Below are positions 5,578-7,518 of a stretch of DNA of 7,518 nt, in pieces (the first letter of the stretch is position 1; each line of letters starts with the position of its first letter). The stretch comes from Puniceicoccaceae bacterium. Its GTDB lineage: Bacteria > Verrucomicrobiota > Verrucomicrobiia > Opitutales > Coraliomargaritaceae. The notes below the pieces were generated by a model. That model was not told where the DNA came from and searched no databases. It saw only the letters and a program-made list of their open reading frames with translations. The stretch spans positions 1-7,518 of the forward strand of contig PWZW01000031.1 of assembly GCA_003567255.1 (NCBI GenBank). Direction: 5' to 3'. The position numbers and the translations under genes are program-made.

Positions 5578-6753
5578 TCAATGTTTTGCTTCGAAGCGCC
5601 CGTCTGCGCGCTTTATTAAAACACCCTTCAGCTCTAATTTTATTAAGATGCTGGAAACTTGCCACGGGGCCAAGCCAGCCTTCTCGCCAAGGTCGTCTGG
5701 ATGAATTGCGTCGCCCTCGGAGAACAGTTGGTAAACCGCAGATTCCTCATCATTTAAATCTGCGTTTAATTTTGCTGCTGATGATTGACGTTCTTCAGCG
5801 AGGTCAAGATCGAGTTGAAAGTCTTGTTTGCGGTAGTTAAGCTCTTCCAAGATGTCATCCACTCCTGTTACGAGAATCGCCCCCTCTCGGATCAATTGAT
5901 GGCAACCGCGACTGGCGACTTGATCAATCCTACCGGGGACCGCAAAAACTTGACGACCCTGCTCCCCTGCAAAACGGGCGGTGATCATGCTCCCTCCCTT
6001 CAGATCGGACTCCACCACGATGATGGCTTCGCACATCCCCGCAACGATACGATTTCGCATCGGAAAAGTCTGCCGGTCGGTTCGCCGATCAATAGTAAAC
6101 TCTGAAGCAACGGCTCCGGTTTTTACAATCTCGCGGCACAAATCGAGGTTTTCCGGAGGATACACCGTCTTCATCCCACAGCCAAAAACGGCGACCGTTT
6201 TCCCACCGACTGCCAAAGCGCCTTCGTGGGCAGCGGTATCGGTACCTCTGGCCATACCACTCACCACACAAAACCCAAGCCGGGCAAGGTCTCCGGCGAT
6301 TCGACGGGTCACCGAGTGGCCATACAAGGTAGCTCGCCGAGTTCCCACGATAGCAACACAAGGTCGGTCAATCTTGTAATCACCCTTCCAATACAGGCCC
6401 AAGGGTGCATCATTTAGCTGACGTAACAAGGATGGGTACGCTGCGTCCGTTTGCAAGATGTACTCGAGCCCGCGCTTTTGTATCTCGCTCTCCTCGCGCT
6501 CCAAATCGAAATATCGCTTCCAATTTACGATTTTTTCTGCGGCGCTAGCGCCCACCCCGCTTACCTGCTGTAGTCTTTTTGCGGGGCTTTGAAAGAGCGC
6601 GAGCACATCGTCCTGAAACGCATCCAGCAAGCGTCGCGTTAAAATGGGCCCGATTTCGGGAAGCCCGTTGAGCACGAGAAATGCCTGCCTTGGGGTTAGC
6701 CCCGAAGGTTCGACGTCGGCGATCTTTTGCTCAGGCATGACTGAAAAATTCAA
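5578..6753 (-). CDS. dprA: DNA processing protein DprA (Smf)
   Basis: DprA binds incoming single-stranded DNA during natural transformation and loads RecA; it is also present in many bacteria not known to be competent. The 391-residue protein has the full three-part layout. An N-terminal SAM/helix-hairpin-helix region spans about 22-80 (LNGLPEIGP and VSGVGASAAEKI). The Rossmann-like DprA domain follows at about 100-305, with AIVGTRRATLYG (134-145), VSGMARGTDTAAH (164-176), FPMRNRIVAG (230-239), the GGSMITA segment (253-259) and FAVPGRID (270-277). The C-terminal winged-helix (DprA_WH) domain covers about 335-391 after a charged linker. The TTG at 6753 has AGGG 4 nt upstream. An ATG at 6738 would remove five residues and has no ribosome-binding site. 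The gene follows nnrD by 36 bp and precedes ruvX by 16 bp, as part of one leftward cluster. Confidence 0.96.
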   Translation of the reverse strand: MNFSVMPEQKIADVEPSGLTPRQAFLVLNGLPEIGPILTRRLLDAFQDDVLALFQSPAKRLQQVSGVGASAAEKIVNWKRYFDLEREESEIQKRGLEYILQTDAAYPSLLRQLNDAPLGLYWKGDYKIDRPCVAIVGTRRATLYGHSVTRRIAGDLARLGFCVVSGMARGTDTAAHEGALAVGGKTVAVFGCGMKTVYPPENLDLCREIVKTGAVASEFTIDRRTDRQTFPMRNRIVAGMCEAIIVVESDLKGGSMITARFAGEQGRQVFAVPGRIDQVASRGCHQLIREGAILVTGVDDILEELNYRKQDFQLDLDLAEERQSSAAKLNADLNDEESAVYQLFSEGDAIHPDDLGEKAGLAPWQVSSILIKLELKGVLIKRADGRFEAKH

Positions 6754-6757
6754 GGCG

Positions 6758-6761
6758 CCCT
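6758..6761 (-). promoter_or_regulatory. Probable ribosome-binding site for the dprA TTG start
   Basis: On the minus strand AGGG is followed by CGCC and then the TTG at 6753-6751. The spacing of 4 nt is short but usable. It supports TTG over the ATG 15 bp further in, which has only an AT-rich stretch before it. This is a short motif that could occur by chance. Confidence 0.35.
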
Positions 6762-6789
6762 GCGCTCGCTAAAATTGATGACGCCCGTT

Positions 6790-7518
6790 TCATTTTTCCG
6801 CGTGGCCTCCGCGTAATGCCGCACCGAGGTAGTCAAGTAACTGCGAAGTCGATATACTCACTTGGCCCTTTTCCCGAGCGAGATACTCTGCGGCGAGCCC
6901 ATGCCACAAAACCCCGGCAGAAAGCATACTTGGGTAGTCGCTGTGTTTTTGCGCAATCAGGCTGGCAAGGATACCGGCCAACATATCGCCACTCCCTCCG
7001 CGCGAGAGGACTGGCCCCCCGCGCAGGTTGAAATTAATAGAGTTCTCAGAGCAGACCGCAGTGAGGGCACCCTTGAGCACGACATGCACTCCGTGGCGGG
7101 CAGAATACTCGCGAAGCAGATCAAGCCCACCATCGGTCAGTGTCTTACGTGCCAGCCTTTCGAACTCGCCATGATGCGGCGTAAGGGTAAGCGGGCCAAA
7201 CTCGGATTTACGTCGATCAATGACTTCAACAATTTCCGGGTAGAGCGCATCAGCATCCAGCACCATGGGCAACGAGCAACGCAAGATCAGTTCTTGGCAT
7301 AACATGCGTGTAAACCGATCAGCGCCCAATCCTGGGCCCACTAAAACGGCAGACGCCCGATCCACTCGATCCAAGAGCAGGGGCAGGGCTTTAGGCGAAA
7401 GCGTTCCGTTGGAAGTTTCCGGCCACGGAATCCACATCGCCTCGGGCAGTTGCGCAGCCAAGTTAGCCGCGACGGAAGCCGGTGCAAAGGCAGTGACCAA
7501 ACCGACTCCGCTACGCAA
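6790..7518 (-). CDS. nnrD: ADP/ATP-dependent NAD(P)H-hydrate dehydratase, 5' part missing
   Basis: The enzyme repairs damaged NADH and NADPH hydrates (NADHX/NADPHX) by dehydrating them at the cost of ATP or ADP. Only the C-terminal 242 codons lie in the window. The TTG at the very edge corresponds to the internal Leu of the conserved ALRSGVGLVT motif and is not a start. Ribokinase-like signatures follow: VLVGPGLGAD (58-67 of the visible part), VLDADAL (86-92), LTPHHGEFERL (112-122), VVLKGA (146-151) and the nucleotide-binding RGGSGDMLAGI (173-183) with the conserved Asp178. In many bacteria this domain is fused behind a NnrE epimerase domain, which would lie to the right of the window; fusion or separate gene cannot be told here. 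dprA follows 36 bp downstream on the same strand, so the two are likely in one transcript. Confidence 0.94.
   Translation of the reverse strand: MRSGVGLVTAFAPASVAANLAAQLPEAMWIPWPETSNGTLSPKALPLLLDRVDRASAVLVGPGLGADRFTRMLCQELILRCSLPMVLDADALYPEIVEVIDRRKSEFGPLTLTPHHGEFERLARKTLTDGGLDLLREYSARHGVHVVLKGALTAVCSENSINFNLRGGPVLSRGGSGDMLAGILASLIAQKHSDYPSMLSAGVLWHGLAAEYLAREKGQVSISTSQLLDYLGAALRGGHAEK

Noticed and set aside
5981..6379. Open frame of 132 codons on the plus strand, antisense to dprA
   Set aside because: It lies wholly within the conserved DprA domain on the other strand, has no recognisable motif or start signal, and is best explained by codon composition.
6790..7518. The TTG at the right edge as the true start of nnrD
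   Set aside because: It encodes the Leu of the conserved ALRSG motif inside the dehydratase domain, so the gene begins outside the window.

Overview
This is a 7.5 kb stretch of bacterial chromosome, tightly packed with core housekeeping genes. By eye the base composition is near 50% G+C. I see no insertion sequence, phage gene, CRISPR array, tRNA or rRNA. The gene order and protein styles would fit a Gram-negative such as a member of the Verrucomicrobiota/PVC group. That placement is an impression from the proteins, not something the DNA proves.

The layout has three blocks. At the left edge, a shikimate kinase gene (aroK, aromatic amino acid pathway) reads leftward out of the window. A 110-bp divergent spacer with an AT-rich patch and a perfect 8-bp hairpin separates it from a rightward set of three genes at about 538-3245. 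These encode a class I polyprenyl diphosphate synthase, a DUF151/BFN-type nuclease-domain protein, and a tRNA-dihydrouridine synthase. The last two are only 8 bp apart.

The right half is a leftward cluster, transcribed from the right edge down to 3347. It begins with the 3'-terminal part of an NAD(P)H-hydrate dehydratase gene (nnrD). Then come dprA (single-strand DNA protection and RecA loading in transformation), ruvX (YqgF family), a Soj-type parA and a XerC-like tyrosine recombinase. The two blocks converge in a 101-bp spacer at 3246-3346, where I find no convincing terminator.

Four consecutive genes of the leftward cluster handle DNA or chromosomes: uptake and recombination (dprA), RNase H-fold nuclease (ruvX), segregation ATPase (parA) and dimer resolution (xerC). 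parA and xerC overlap by 8 nt, and the xerC TTG start has a well-spaced AAAGG inside the parA coding sequence, which suggests translational coupling. No parB or parS-like site is visible here.

The prenyl synthase is the least standard protein. Its second Asp-rich motif reads N-D-L-H-E instead of D-D-x-x-D. Half of its arginine codons are AGA/AGG, unlike its neighbours. Nothing in the window looks like a new biological system; the findings are modest.
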